Below, in pieces: positions 6,243 to 6,271 of a DNA stretch of 6,271 nt. Made by a program: the position numbers and the translations under genes. Position 1 is the first letter of the stretch, and each line of letters begins with the position of its first letter. Below the pieces are notes generated by a model that saw only the letters and a program-made list of their open reading frames with translations, was not told the DNA's origin and did no database searches. The DNA is from Nitrospirota bacterium (GTDB lineage: Bacteria > Nitrospirota > Thermodesulfovibrionia > UBA6902): positions 1 through 6,271 of the forward strand of contig WFVK01000140.1 of NCBI GenBank assembly GCA_015491705.1, given 5' to 3'.

Positions 6243-6271
6243 AAATTGAAATATATTTATAATTATATGCC
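6238..6271. repeat. AT-rich inverted repeat at the window edge
   Basis: GGCATAAATT (6238-6247) can pair with AATTATATGCC (6261-6271) with a single-base bulge, around a 13-nt AT-only spacer apart from one G. The window ends exactly at the right arm, so the repeat may extend or belong to something beyond the edge. Confidence 0.35.

Noticed and set aside
1..6271. CRISPR array, tRNA, rRNA or insertion sequence
   Set aside because: No regularly spaced repeats, cloverleaf-like segments, rRNA-like sequence or transposase motifs were seen anywhere in the window.

Overview
The window carries a complete three-gene carbon monoxide oxidation cassette on the plus strand and one complete type IV pilus or type II secretion ATPase gene on the minus strand, facing it. 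Two non-coding flanks of roughly 300-350 bases lie at the ends. The organism looks like an anaerobic, moderately GC-rich bacterium. The Ni-Fe-S CO dehydrogenase points to anaerobic metabolism. Heavy use of ATA for Ile and AGG for Arg, together with the GspE/PilB gene, would fit Nitrospirota or a deltaproteobacterial lineage. That placement is inference only; nothing in the window fixes the taxon.

Layout. Bases 1-87 show no recognisable gene. Bases 88-398 are an AT-rich then GC-rich leader with several inverted repeats, ending in a near-perfect Shine-Dalgarno. cooS (399-2315), a cooF-type four-cluster ferredoxin (2326-2814) and an FAD/NAD-dependent oxidoreductase (2906-4144) follow in order. 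The first two are 10 bp apart. The third is preceded by a 91 bp gap containing a large imperfect inverted repeat and a plausible promoter. A 22 bp gap separates this operon from the convergent pilB/gspE-like gene (5918 down to 4167). Bases 5919-6271 hold the likely promoter region of that ATPase gene, some small palindromes and a doubtful 74-codon frame.

How the genes work together. All cluster ligands of CooS are present, as are 16 paired cysteines in the ferredoxin and both Rossmann motifs in the oxidoreductase. The simplest reading is CO + H2O -> CO2 + 2e- at CooS, electron transfer through CooF, and reduction of NAD+ (a Glu ends the second NAD-fold strand) by the flavoprotein. This cooS-cooF-oxidoreductase trio is a known arrangement in anaerobes. 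No acetyl-CoA synthase, energy-converting hydrogenase, nickel-insertion gene (cooC/T/J) or CO sensor (cooA/rcoM) is visible here, so those functions must be encoded elsewhere or be absent. The pilus ATPase is functionally unrelated. Its N-terminus matches the c-di-GMP-binding MshEN pattern, with Lys where Arg is usual.

I see no wholly new system. The most unusual parts are non-coding: the structured cooS leader and the repeat abutting the oxidoreductase ribosome binding site.
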